Counted from the first letter of the stretch, positions 35,389 to 44,295 are shown. The stretch: DNA of 64,000 nt from Marinimicrobium locisalis (GCF_039822625.1 NZ_JBDLLG010000014.1:62001-126000); one strand, 5' to 3'. A program made the numbers and translations. Notes: generated from the letters alone by a model not told the origin.

Positions 35389-37167
35389 CTAGCGTTCTTT
35401 TTCGGGTGGTGGGGCGACGCGCATGACTTCTTCCACCGTGGTCAAACCGGCGGCCACCTTCTGGGCGCCCGACAGCCGGAGCGTACGCATTCCCTCGCGC
35501 ATCGCCTGCTTGCGCAACTCCCCCAGACTCGCATCCGGCCCAATCCGATCCTTCACCGACTCGGTCAACAACAAAATCTCATACAACCCCTGACGCCCCA
35601 AATACCCCGTATTGCGGCACTCCAGACAACCCACCGGCCGATACACCTTCTGCGGCACCGCCACCTTCCACGGCACCACCAACTGCTGCCAATCCTCCGA
35701 ACTGATCTGCCCCTCCTCCTTACAGTGCGGACACAACGTCCGCACCAACCGCTGCGCCATCACCCCGAGCAACGTCGCGTTAATCAAGTAAGGCGGAATC
35801 CCCAGATCCAACAACCGCGCCACCGTCGCCGGCGCATCATTCGTATGCACCGTCGACAGCACCAAATGGCCCGTCAGCGCCGCCTGCACCGCCATCTGCG
35901 CGGTTTCCAGATCGCGGATCTCCCCCACCATAATAATGTCCGGGTCCTGACGCATCAGCGTGCGAATGCCGGCGGCGAAATCCAACCCAATCTTGTGATG
36001 GACCTGAGTCTGATTGAAATGCTCTTCCACCATTTCAATCGGGTCTTCAATCGTGCTGACATTCACCTCCTCCGTGGCAATCTGACGCAGCGAGGAATAC
36101 AGCGTCGTCGTCTTGCCCGACCCCGTTGGCCCGGTCACCAGCACGATACCGTTGGGACGTGTCAGCATGCCACGCCAGCGGTGGTAATCATCCCCCACCA
36201 GCCCCAAATCCGCAAAACTGCGCAGCAGCACATCCGGATCGAAAATCCGCAACACCATCTTCTCGCCAAAGGCCGTGGGGAGGGTCGACAGGCGCAACTC
36301 CACCTCACTGTCGTCGTTGCGCCGGGTCTTGATGCGGCCATCCTGTGGCTTGCGCTTCTCCGCGATGTTCATCCGAGCGAGCACCTTAAAACGGCTGGTC
36401 ACGGCGTTGGCCACATTGGCGGGCAACTCATAAACCGGGTGCAACACGCCATCAATACGGAAACGAACCCGCCCTACATCGCGCCGGGGCTCAATGTGAA
36501 TATCACTGGCACGCTGGTCGTAGGCGTATTGCAGCAGCCAGTCAACGATTTTGACCACGTGCTGGTCATTGGCTTCCGGGTCCTCGCTGAAGCTGCCCAA
36601 GTCCACCAGCTGCTCAAAGTTCCCCACGCCGCTGGCCCCCGGGCCACCGCTGGCTCGGTTGACCGAACGGGCCAGCGTGTAAAATTCCACCATGTGCCGG
36701 TCGATGTCGGCGGGGTTGGCGAACACTCGCTTAACGCCTCGGCGAGCGACATGCTCTAACTGGGGCTCCCACCCGGTGATAAAGGGCTGGGTACAGGCAA
36801 CCACCACATGCTCCGGGGTCACCTCCACACAAAGAATGCCGTGGCGTTTGGCGAAAGCGTAGGACATGATGTCCGTCACTTTGGGCACATCAATCTTCAG
36901 TGGGTCAATGTGATAAACCGGCAGCTCGGCCTTTTCCGCCAGCCAAGCGGTCAGGGCCTCTCCTTCAAGCACTTTGCCCGGCCGCGCCCGATCCTCCAGT
37001 CCCAAACTGGCTATATAGGCCAGGGGGTGCATCATGGCCTGCTCACGGGTGCGCGCCGAGCCCAGCACCGAGTTGGCGTCCTCCTGGCCCAGGCGACCGT
37101 CGCTCACCAGGTCATCAACCAGGCGACGCAAATCGAGACTATGCTGGGCAATGGCGGTGGCGGACAT
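35389..37167 (-). CDS. GspE/PilB-type secretion ATPase
   Basis: The 592-aa ATPase (start ATG 37167) has an N-terminal MshEN-like domain (about 1-170), then a GspE ATPase core with Walker A GPTGSGKTTT, Asp box and Walker B region, and a C-terminal zinc-finger pair CPHCKEE / CLECRNTGY. Such ATPases power pilus extension or type II secretion. No pilin, PilC or gsp genes adjoin it, and the pilMNOPQ genes are 17 kb away, so its partner system cannot be assigned. The PilB and GspE families are equally possible. A frame extending upstream to 37269 lacks support. Confidence 0.85.
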   Translation of the reverse strand: MSATAIAQHSLDLRRLVDDLVSDGRLGQEDANSVLGSARTREQAMMHPLAYIASLGLEDRARPGKVLEGEALTAWLAEKAELPVYHIDPLKIDVPKVTDIMSYAFAKRHGILCVEVTPEHVVVACTQPFITGWEPQLEHVARRGVKRVFANPADIDRHMVEFYTLARSVNRASGGPGASGVGNFEQLVDLGSFSEDPEANDQHVVKIVDWLLQYAYDQRASDIHIEPRRDVGRVRFRIDGVLHPVYELPANVANAVTSRFKVLARMNIAEKRKPQDGRIKTRRNDDSEVELRLSTLPTAFGEKMVLRIFDPDVLLRSFADLGLVGDDYHRWRGMLTRPNGIVLVTGPTGSGKTTTLYSSLRQIATEEVNVSTIEDPIEMVEEHFNQTQVHHKIGLDFAAGIRTLMRQDPDIIMVGEIRDLETAQMAVQAALTGHLVLSTVHTNDAPATVARLLDLGIPPYLINATLLGVMAQRLVRTLCPHCKEEGQISSEDWQQLVVPWKVAVPQKVYRPVGCLECRNTGYLGRQGLYEILLLTESVKDRIGPDASLGELRKQAMREGMRTLRLSGAQKVAAGLTTVEEVMRVAPPPEKER

Positions 37168-37374
37168 GACGTATTTCCCGTTCGGTGAGCGATAACCGTT
37201 CGATTGTAGCGTGTCTTGGCGGGTGACAACACCGGGCGGCGCTCCCGCAGCGGGGCAACCCCCAAGCAAGAGGCGAATTTCGGGGATTGCGTCATAAAAA
37301 TGTCAAAATCAAGGGTGACCTGGGCGGGATAAGTTTTTATACTGCCCGCACTTTCGCAAGGGGGATATTCCTTT

Positions 37375-38055
37375 ATGGCTCTTAACAACCCTTTCTCCAA
37401 CCTATTCGGGCGCTCTCCGATCAAGCCTATGCAAGAGCATATGGCGGTGGCAATCCAGGCCACCGGCGAGCTGCAGCGCTTTTTTGAATCGGTCATCGCC
37501 GACGACTGGGAGCAGGTAGAAAGCGTCCAGCAACGCATTACCGAGCTCGAGCGCGAGGCGGATGCCCTGAAAAAGCAACTGCGCTTGCACCTGCCCAAAA
37601 GCCTGTTCCTTCCCGTGCCCCGCACCGACCTGCTGGAACTGCTGAGCATGCAGGACCGGATTGCCAACAAGGCCAAGGATATTGCCGGCATCATGCTGGG
37701 CCGCAAAATGACCATCCCGGCCAGCATGCAGCAAATGACGCTTGAGTACGTCGGCGCCGCAGTCAAGGCCGCCGAGCAGGCGCTCACCGCCATCAACGAG
37801 CTGGACGAGCTTCTGGAAACCGGCTTTAGCGGTCGGGAACTGGGCATCGTCGAAAACATGATTCAGGAGCTGGACGCACTTGAGCGCAAAACCGACAAGC
37901 TGGAAGTGGAAATGCGCGCAACGCTGTTTAGCCTGGAGGCCGACCTGCCTCCGGTCGATGTGATGTTTCTCTACAAGGTCATCGACTGGATCGGTGACCT
38001 CGCCAACCGCGCTCAAGATGTCGGCGGCCGTCTCGAACTGCTGCTCGCGCGTTAA
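37375..38055 (+). CDS. DUF47 (PhoU-like) phosphate transport accessory protein
   Basis: The 226-aa all-helical protein belongs to the TIGR00153/DUF47 family, cytoplasmic PhoU-like proteins that usually precede a Pit transporter gene. FSNLFGRSPIKPMQEHM and the helical repeats with EREADALKKQLRLHLPKSLF are typical. pit follows after 24 bp. It probably regulates or couples the transporter. GGGGGATA before ATG 37375 is the likely ribosome site. Confidence 0.88.
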   Translation: MALNNPFSNLFGRSPIKPMQEHMAVAIQATGELQRFFESVIADDWEQVESVQQRITELEREADALKKQLRLHLPKSLFLPVPRTDLLELLSMQDRIANKAKDIAGIMLGRKMTIPASMQQMTLEYVGAAVKAAEQALTAINELDELLETGFSGRELGIVENMIQELDALERKTDKLEVEMRATLFSLEADLPPVDVMFLYKVIDWIGDLANRAQDVGGRLELLLAR

Positions 38056-38079
38056 TCCAAATAAGATTGGGGTAAACTC

Positions 38080-39354
38080 ATGACCGTGATCGCTGAATAC
38101 GGCCAGACTCTGTTAATCCTCGCCTGTATTTTTGGCCTCTTTATGGCCTGGGGCGTTGGCGCCAATGACGTCGCCAACGCCATGGGTACCTCGGTGGGCT
38201 CTCGGGCCCTGACAATCAAGCAGGCCATTCTCGTGGCCATGGTGTTCGAATTTCTGGGTGCCTATCTCGCCGGCGGCGAAGTGACCTCCACGATCCGAAA
38301 GGGCATTGTAGATTCGGGGGTTATGGCGGAAAACCCGGACTTACTGGTCTTCGGCATGCTCTCCGCTCTGCTGGCGGCCGGCACCTGGCTTTTGATCGCC
38401 AGCATTCTGGGCTGGCCGGTCTCCACCACCCATTCCATTGTGGGCGCCATTGTCGGCTTCGCGGCCGTAGGCATATCCGTGGACGTGGTGTCGTGGGACA
38501 AGGTAGGCGCCATTATCGCCAGTTGGGTGGTCTCTCCCGTTCTGGCCGGCACCATATCGTTCTGGCTATTCCGCTCGGTACAGAAGCTCATCCTCAATAC
38601 CGAAGATCCCTTCATCAATGCCAAACGCTATATTCCCCTGTACATGTTTGCCGTGGGCTTTTTAATCTCCATGGTCACCCTGCTTAAGGGGCTTAAATAC
38701 GTTCTGAAAGACGCCGCCTTCCATCCCAACTTTTTCGAAAGCGCATTGATCTCCGCCGCCATCGGTATCGTTGTGGCATTGATCGGCATACAAATGATGC
38801 GCAACGTTAAACAGGATGAAGCGGCCGACTCGGTTAACCGCTTTACCAGCGTGGAGCGAGTATTCGGCATACTGATGATCTTTACCGCTTGCGCCATGGC
38901 CTTCGCCCACGGCTCCAACGATGTGGCCAACGCCGTCGGCCCTCTGGCCGCGGTCGTCAGTGTCGTTAGCACTCAGTCGGTCAGCGCGGAAGCCGCCGTA
39001 CCGGCCTGGGTGTTGCTAATCGGGGCGGCGGGCATCGTCATCGGCTTGGCGACCTATGGCTGGAAAGTCATTGCCACCATCGGCAGCAAAATCACCGAAC
39101 TGACTCCGAGCCGCGGCTTCGCCGCCGAACTGGGCGCGGCAGGCACGGTGGTGTTAGCCTCCGGCACCGGCTTGCCGGTATCCACGACCCAAACGTTGGT
39201 GGGCGCTGTTCTCGGGGTGGGCCTTGCCCGCGGTATTGGCGCGCTGAACCTGCGGGTGATCGGCACCATCTTTATGTCGTGGATTATTACCCTGCCCGCC
39301 GGGGCCGGCTTGGCGATTCTGTTTTTCTTCTTCTTCAAAGGCGTGTTTGGGTAA
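38080..39354 (+). CDS. pit: Low-affinity inorganic phosphate permease (Pit family)
   Basis: The 424-aa inner-membrane protein has about ten to eleven transmembrane helices and the two inverted Pit signatures, GANDVANAMGTSVGSRAL near residue 28 and GSNDVANAVGPLAAVVS near 285, each followed by a P(V)STTHS / PVSTTQT motif. It takes up metal-phosphate with protons. It is co-transcribed with the DUF47 gene. Confidence 0.95.
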   Translation: MTVIAEYGQTLLILACIFGLFMAWGVGANDVANAMGTSVGSRALTIKQAILVAMVFEFLGAYLAGGEVTSTIRKGIVDSGVMAENPDLLVFGMLSALLAAGTWLLIASILGWPVSTTHSIVGAIVGFAAVGISVDVVSWDKVGAIIASWVVSPVLAGTISFWLFRSVQKLILNTEDPFINAKRYIPLYMFAVGFLISMVTLLKGLKYVLKDAAFHPNFFESALISAAIGIVVALIGIQMMRNVKQDEAADSVNRFTSVERVFGILMIFTACAMAFAHGSNDVANAVGPLAAVVSVVSTQSVSAEAAVPAWVLLIGAAGIVIGLATYGWKVIATIGSKITELTPSRGFAAELGAAGTVVLASGTGLPVSTTQTLVGAVLGVGLARGIGALNLRVIGTIFMSWIITLPAGAGLAILFFFFFKGVFG

Positions 39355-39372
39355 ACTCCCACACGAACGCCG

Positions 39373-39419
39373 GATAGCGGCGGATTCATGCTCCTAAGCG
39401 TTGGAGCGATCCGCCCTAC
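39373..39419. repeat. REP-like hairpin after pit
   Basis: GATAGCGGCGGATTCATGCTC and GAGCGATCCGCCCTAC (with the middle omitted) form an imperfect inverted repeat between pit and argE, related to the REP-like repeats at 28319-28424. No T-tract follows. Confidence 0.45.
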
Positions 39420-39476
39420 CTCATATCCCACCTCTGTATTACACTTCCGGTACACTTCTTCCAAACTCGGCCGTGT

Positions 39477-40646
39477 ATGACTTTTGATCTCAAACGCTAT
39501 AAAGACCAACTCAGCCAGTTGGTCGCTCAACCCTCGGTCAGTTGCGCCGCGCCCGATTGGGATATGGGCAACAAACCGGTGCTGGACCTGCTCGCCACCT
39601 GGCTGGAAGAGCGCGGATTCAGCGCCGAAATTCTTCCGGTGCCCGAAAAGCCCAACAAGTTCAACCTGATTGCGACCAAAGGCTCAGGCTCGGGCGGCTT
39701 GGTGCTGTCCGGGCACAGCGATACCGTCCCCTATGATGACAACCGCTGGCAGAGCGACCCTTTCGAGCTAACCGAGCGGGATGGCAAGCTGTACGGCCTA
39801 GGGGCCACCGACATGAAGGGCTTCTTCCCCACCGTGCTGGCCGCCATTGACGCCCTGGCCGATCGGCCCCTTAAGGAGCCCCTCATCGTGCTGGCCACCG
39901 CCGATGAGGAAAGCAGCATGAGCGGCGCCCGGGCCCTGGCTGAACAAGGTCAGCCCCAGGCGCGCTACGCCGTGATCGGCGAACCCACGGAGCTGCGCCC
40001 GGTGCGCATGCACAAGGGCATCATGATGGAGTCGATCCGGGTGCACGGCTCAAGCGGCCACTCCTCCAACCCGGCGTTGGGGCACAATGCGCTGGAAGCA
40101 ATGCACTCGGTCATGGGCGAGTTGTTGAAATTCCGGGGGGAGCTTCAGCAGCGCTATCGCAACCCAGGGTTCGCGGTAGACCTGCCCACCATGAACCTGG
40201 GCTGTATTCATGGGGGAGATAACCCCAACCGGATCTGCGCCGAATGCGAACTGCACTTTGACCTGCGCGCCCTCCCGGGCATGGACAACGATGAGCTGCG
40301 TAGTGCCATCGACCGGCGCCTGCGACCCATCGCCGAGCGCAGTGGTACCGATATCGTCCTCTCTGAGCTCTTCGCGGGCGTCGAGCCCTTCGAGGAGCCG
40401 GAAACCTCCGATCTGGTTCGTACTTGCGAGCGCCTGACCGGGCAGAGCGCCGAGGCGGTGGCATTCGCCACCGAGGCCCCGTTCCTGCAATCGCTCGGCA
40501 TGCAGACGCTCGTGCTCGGTCCCGGCTCCATCAATCAGGCCCATCAGCCAGACGAATTTATCGATATTGGGCAGTTGGCCCCCTCGGTGGATATACTGTC
40601 CGGACTGATTGAGCAACTGTGTATCAACCCAGATTCGAAAGGATAA
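39477..40646 (+). CDS. argE: Acetylornithine deacetylase
   Basis: The 389-aa M20-family zinc hydrolase removes the acetyl group from N-acetylornithine in arginine synthesis. The metal-binding GHSDTVP, GATDMKGF and TADEESSMSGA blocks are in order, and GEPTELRPVRMHKG is typical of ArgE. argA follows 4 nt after the stop, so the two form a translation-coupled pair for the first and fifth steps of the pathway. Confidence 0.94.
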   Translation: MTFDLKRYKDQLSQLVAQPSVSCAAPDWDMGNKPVLDLLATWLEERGFSAEILPVPEKPNKFNLIATKGSGSGGLVLSGHSDTVPYDDNRWQSDPFELTERDGKLYGLGATDMKGFFPTVLAAIDALADRPLKEPLIVLATADEESSMSGARALAEQGQPQARYAVIGEPTELRPVRMHKGIMMESIRVHGSSGHSSNPALGHNALEAMHSVMGELLKFRGELQQRYRNPGFAVDLPTMNLGCIHGGDNPNRICAECELHFDLRALPGMDNDELRSAIDRRLRPIAERSGTDIVLSELFAGVEPFEEPETSDLVRTCERLTGQSAEAVAFATEAPFLQSLGMQTLVLGPGSINQAHQPDEFIDIGQLAPSVDILSGLIEQLCINPDSKG

Positions 40647-40650
40647 ACAT

Positions 40651-41964
40651 TTGAGCGGCTCGACCCACGACTACGTAAAATGGTTCAGGCACTCCTCCCC
40701 CTATATCAACGCCCACCGGGGCAAGACCTTTGTGTTGATGTTACCCGGGGAGGCCCTGGTGCACGCCAATTACGGCAACATCATCTACGACATCGCCCTG
40801 CTCAGTAGCCTGGGCGTGCGGCTGGTGGTGGTCCATGGGGCACGACCGCAAATCGATGCCCGCTTGGATGAGGCTGGCATCAAGAGTCAGTTTCACCGCA
40901 ACCTGCGAGTGACCGACGCCATCAATTTGGAGAAAGTAACCCAGGCCATCGGTCAGGCCCGTATCCAGATGGAAGCGGCGCTCTCCACCGGGGTGCCCAA
41001 CTCCCCCATGCACGGCTCGCGGATGCAAGTGCTTAGCGGCAATTTTGTGGTCGCCATGCCCCACGGCGTTCTGGACGGAATCGACCTGCAGCACACCGGC
41101 AAGGTCCGCCGGGTGAACACCCGTTCGCTGAGTGCAGCGCTCGACTCCGGCGCCATTGCCTTGCTATCGCCCCTGGGGTATTCCACCACGGGGGAGGCGT
41201 TCAACTTGTCTTACAGTGACATCGCCACCCACGTGGCCACCGCCCTGAAGGCCGACAAGCTGCTGGCTTTCATCGAGGCGGACGGGGTGCCGGACAGTAC
41301 CGGCGCTTTAATTCGCCAGTTGGCACTACAGGAGTGCCGCGACTTTCTCCAGAACGAAGGCGAGCGGGTCGGCGGCGATCTGAGCCAGGCCCTGAACGCC
41401 TGTTACCTTTCCTGCCTACAGGGCGTGCCACGAGCCCAGTTGGTCAGTTATGCCACCGACGGGGCTTTGCTGAGCGAGCTGTTTACTCGGGACGGTATGG
41501 GCACCATGGTGCACTCGGACAGTTATGAGCAGTTGCGCCAGGCCACCATTGATGATGTCGGGGGTATTTTGGAGCTTATCGCTCCGCTGGAAAATGAGGG
41601 CACGCTGGTGCGGCGCTCACGCGAGCTACTGGAAACGGAAATCGGGCATTTTCAGGTGCTGGAGAAGGATGGGACCATTATTGCTTGCGCGGCGATTTAT
41701 CCTTTCGGGGAAACGGCTGAGTTGGCTTGCGTGGTGACGCATCCGGATTACCGCAAAGGAGGTCGGGCTGCGACGCTGATGGGTCAGATGGAAAGGATCG
41801 CCCGGCGCCAGGGGGTGAAGCAGTTGTTTTTGCTCACGACGCAAACGGCGCATTGGTTTATCGAGCAGGGGTTTGTGCAGGCGCAGATCAGCGATTTACC
41901 GGTGGCGAAGCAGCGGCTGTATAACTATCAGCGCAATTCCAAGATTTTTATTAAGAACCTGTAG
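40651..41964 (+). CDS. argA: N-acetylglutamate synthase
   Basis: The 437-aa enzyme makes N-acetylglutamate and is normally feedback-inhibited by arginine. It joins an amino-acid-kinase-like domain (about 10-290) to a GNAT acetyltransferase domain (about 295-437, with HPDYRKGGRAATLM binding acetyl-CoA). I choose the TTG at 40651, preceded by GAAAGGA, because the protein then starts just before YVKWFRHSSPYINAHRG as ArgA does. The frame further upstream overlaps argE. Confidence 0.94.
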   Translation: MSGSTHDYVKWFRHSSPYINAHRGKTFVLMLPGEALVHANYGNIIYDIALLSSLGVRLVVVHGARPQIDARLDEAGIKSQFHRNLRVTDAINLEKVTQAIGQARIQMEAALSTGVPNSPMHGSRMQVLSGNFVVAMPHGVLDGIDLQHTGKVRRVNTRSLSAALDSGAIALLSPLGYSTTGEAFNLSYSDIATHVATALKADKLLAFIEADGVPDSTGALIRQLALQECRDFLQNEGERVGGDLSQALNACYLSCLQGVPRAQLVSYATDGALLSELFTRDGMGTMVHSDSYEQLRQATIDDVGGILELIAPLENEGTLVRRSRELLETEIGHFQVLEKDGTIIACAAIYPFGETAELACVVTHPDYRKGGRAATLMGQMERIARRQGVKQLFLLTTQTAHWFIEQGFVQAQISDLPVAKQRLYNYQRNSKIFIKNL

Positions 41965-41981
41965 AGGTTTGCTTCACGCCC

Positions 41982-42092
41982 GGTCGTATGCGGGGTCTAC
42001 CAGTTCAAGACACGCCGTAAACCCATCCATGGGGGCTCGAATCGCGAGTCCCTCGCTCCACGGTCTTGAACTGGTAGACCCCGCACACGACC
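41982..42092 (-). repeat. Variable-arm stem-loop element 7 (core type A)
   Basis: The 30-nt arms 41982-42011 and 42063-42092 pair with a single mismatch and enclose a 51-nt core. Read on the minus strand the core contains GAGGGACTCGCGATTCGAG, the hairpin CCCA-TGGA-TGGG and TTTACGGCGT. The 5' flank (minus strand) is GGCAATGAGG and the 3' flank GGGCGTGAAGC. It starts 17 bp after the argA stop. Confidence 0.9.
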
Positions 42093-42182
42093 TCATTGCC
42101 AATAGCTGACTCTTCAAGATCCCCGCTTAGGGCACGGTAAGCCGAAGGCGCACCTGCCAAAATAAGGTGAGAGAGGCACTGA

Positions 42183-42344
42183 GGCCCGGAGTGGGGTGCA
42201 CTGTTCCCGGACCGTGGAGCGCGGGATTCGCGATTCGAGCCTACAGGGGCCGCTCTATGGCATCCATGCCATCGCGGCATTAGTGAATCCCTTCACGTCA
42301 TGTATTCACGGCGTGTCCGGGAACAGTGCGCCCCACTTCGGGCC
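42183..42344 (+). repeat. Variable-arm stem-loop element 8 (core type A with insertion)
   Basis: The 30-nt arms 42183-42212 and 42315-42344 pair with two mismatches, both of G-T type, around a 102-nt core. The core is a type A core whose TACAGG-ATGTA hairpin is split by about 50 extra nt, which themselves contain ATGGCATCCATGCCAT. The 5' flank is GGCACTGAGG and the 3' flank GGACGTGATAC. It faces element 7. Confidence 0.88.
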
Positions 42345-42450
42345 GGACGTGATACACCCACCTTACTAAACCAGGCCGGCCTAGACACCTCATAAAAGGT
42401 TTTCTGCTATTATTGGCGGCTTTTCGAACGTCGCCAAATAGAGAAAGACC

Positions 42451-44295
42451 ATGCCCGTTTATCGCTCCAAGACTACCACCGCCGGCCGGAACATGGCCGG
42501 GGCTCGCGCCCTGTGGCGCGCCACCGGGATGAAAGACGAAGACTTTCACAAACCCATTATCGCCGTCGCCAACTCCTTTACCCAATTCGTGCCCGGTCAT
42601 GTCCACCTCAAAGACATGGGCCAACTGGTCGCCCGGGAAATTGAAAAAGCCGGTGGCGTCGCCAAAGAATTCAACACCATCGCCGTGGATGACGGCATCG
42701 CCATGGGCCACGACGGCATGCTCTACAGCCTGCCCTCCCGCGATATTATCGCCGACTCCGTGGAATACATGGTCAACGCCCACTGTGCCGATGCCCTGGT
42801 GTGCATCTCTAACTGCGACAAAATCACCCCGGGGATGCTGATGGCCGCCATGCGCCTGAACATCCCCGTCGTCTTTGTCTCCGGTGGTCCCATGGAAGCG
42901 GGCAAAACCAAGCTTGCCGAACACAACCTGGACTTGATCGATGCCATGGTCATCGCCGCCGATGACTCCGTGGACGATGAGACCGTCGCCGAATACGAGC
43001 GCTCGGCCTGCCCCACCTGTGGCTCTTGCTCGGGCATGTTTACCGCCAACTCCATGAACTGCCTGACCGAAGCCCTGGGGCTTTCCCTGCCGGGCAACGG
43101 CACCATGCTCGCCACCCACGCCGACCGCGAAGAGCTCTTCCTGGAAGCGGCACGGCGGATTGTGGACATTACCAAACGCTATTACGAGCAGGATGACGAG
43201 CGAATGCTGCCTCGTTCTATTGCCAACTTCAAAGCGTTTGAAAACGCCATGGCTCTGGATATCGCCATGGGAGGGTCCACCAATACGATACTGCACTTGC
43301 TAGCGGCGGCGCAGGAGGGCGAAATCGAGTTCAGTATGGTGGACGTCGACCGCCTCTCCCGCCAAATTCCTCAGCTGTGCAAGGTGGCGCCAAATACCCC
43401 GCAATATCATATCGAAGACGTGCATCGCGCTGGCGGGGTAATGAGCATCCTGGCAGAGCTGAACCGGGCGGGGCTCTTTCACAATGAGCTGCCTACGGTT
43501 CACAGCGATACCTTCCAAAAGGCGCTGGACCACTGGGACCTAGTTACTACAGACTCGGAAGAGGTGCGCACCTTTTTCAGAGCTGGCCCGGCGGGCATTC
43601 CCACCCAGCAGGCGTTCAGTCAGGCCACTCGCTGGCCCAGCCTCGACTCGGACCGTGCCCAGGGGTGCATTCGCTCACTGGAGCATGCTTACACCCGCGA
43701 AGGCGGCTTGGCCGTATTGAAAGGCAATATCGCGCTGGATGGCTGCGTGGTGAAAACCTCCGGGGTGGATGAAAGCTGCTGGGTGTTCGAGGGCCCGGCA
43801 CGAGTGGTGGAGAGCCAGGACGATGCCGTCGCCGCTATCCTTGAGGGTGTGGTGAAAGCCGGAGAAGTCGTTATTGTCCGCTACGAAGGCCCGCGGGGCG
43901 GGCCCGGTATGCAGGAGATGCTTTACCCCACCAGTTACCTGAAGTCCAAGGGGCTCGGCCAGTCCTGCGCTCTGCTCACTGACGGCCGCTTCTCCGGCGG
44001 CACCTCGGGCCTGTCCATCGGGCATGCCTCACCGGAAGCCGCCGCCGGGGGCGCTATCGGTTTGGTTGAGACCGGAGACATCATCCGGATCGATATCCCC
44101 AACCGCTCAATCAACGTGAACCTGACCGACGCGGCGCTAAGCGAGCGTCGACAAGCCATGGAAGCTCTGGGCGAAAATGCCTGGAAGCCGAAAAAAGCAC
44201 GCACCCGCCGCGTCAGTACCGCGCTTAAGGCCTATGCCAAGCTCGCCACCAGTGCCGACAAAGGCGCGGTGCGGGATCTAAGCCAATTGGATTAA
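42451..44295 (+). CDS. ilvD: Dihydroxy-acid dehydratase
   Basis: The 614-aa Fe-S enzyme dehydrates dihydroxy acids in valine, leucine and isoleucine synthesis. Cluster cysteines lie in ISNCDKITPGM and CPTCGSCSGMFTANSMNC. TDGRFSGGTSGLSIGHASPEA near the C-terminus is the second signature. Length is normal. It ends at a bidirectional terminator. Confidence 0.97.
   Translation: MPVYRSKTTTAGRNMAGARALWRATGMKDEDFHKPIIAVANSFTQFVPGHVHLKDMGQLVAREIEKAGGVAKEFNTIAVDDGIAMGHDGMLYSLPSRDIIADSVEYMVNAHCADALVCISNCDKITPGMLMAAMRLNIPVVFVSGGPMEAGKTKLAEHNLDLIDAMVIAADDSVDDETVAEYERSACPTCGSCSGMFTANSMNCLTEALGLSLPGNGTMLATHADREELFLEAARRIVDITKRYYEQDDERMLPRSIANFKAFENAMALDIAMGGSTNTILHLLAAAQEGEIEFSMVDVDRLSRQIPQLCKVAPNTPQYHIEDVHRAGGVMSILAELNRAGLFHNELPTVHSDTFQKALDHWDLVTTDSEEVRTFFRAGPAGIPTQQAFSQATRWPSLDSDRAQGCIRSLEHAYTREGGLAVLKGNIALDGCVVKTSGVDESCWVFEGPARVVESQDDAVAAILEGVVKAGEVVIVRYEGPRGGPGMQEMLYPTSYLKSKGLGQSCALLTDGRFSGGTSGLSIGHASPEAAAGGAIGLVETGDIIRIDIPNRSINVNLTDAALSERRQAMEALGENAWKPKKARTRRVSTALKAYAKLATSADKGAVRDLSQLD

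Larger units (their letters stand above)
41965..42450. other. Repeat-filled gap between argA and ilvD
   Basis: The 486-bp gap has no gene. It holds variable-arm elements 7 and 8 in head-to-head orientation, with a degenerate REP-like stretch between them (about 42124-42162, GGGCACGGTAAGCCGAAGG). The last 100 bp before ilvD are AT-richer and probably carry its promoter, but no clear hexamers were identified. Confidence 0.85.

Noticed and set aside
24495..42344. Reading the elements as ordinary Rho-independent terminators
   Set aside because: None has a T-tract after the stem, loops of 51-102 nt are far too long, and the cores are conserved. True terminators in this window look quite different.
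24495..42344. CRISPR array
   Set aside because: The copies are scattered, differ in orientation, are not regularly spaced, and no cas gene is seen.
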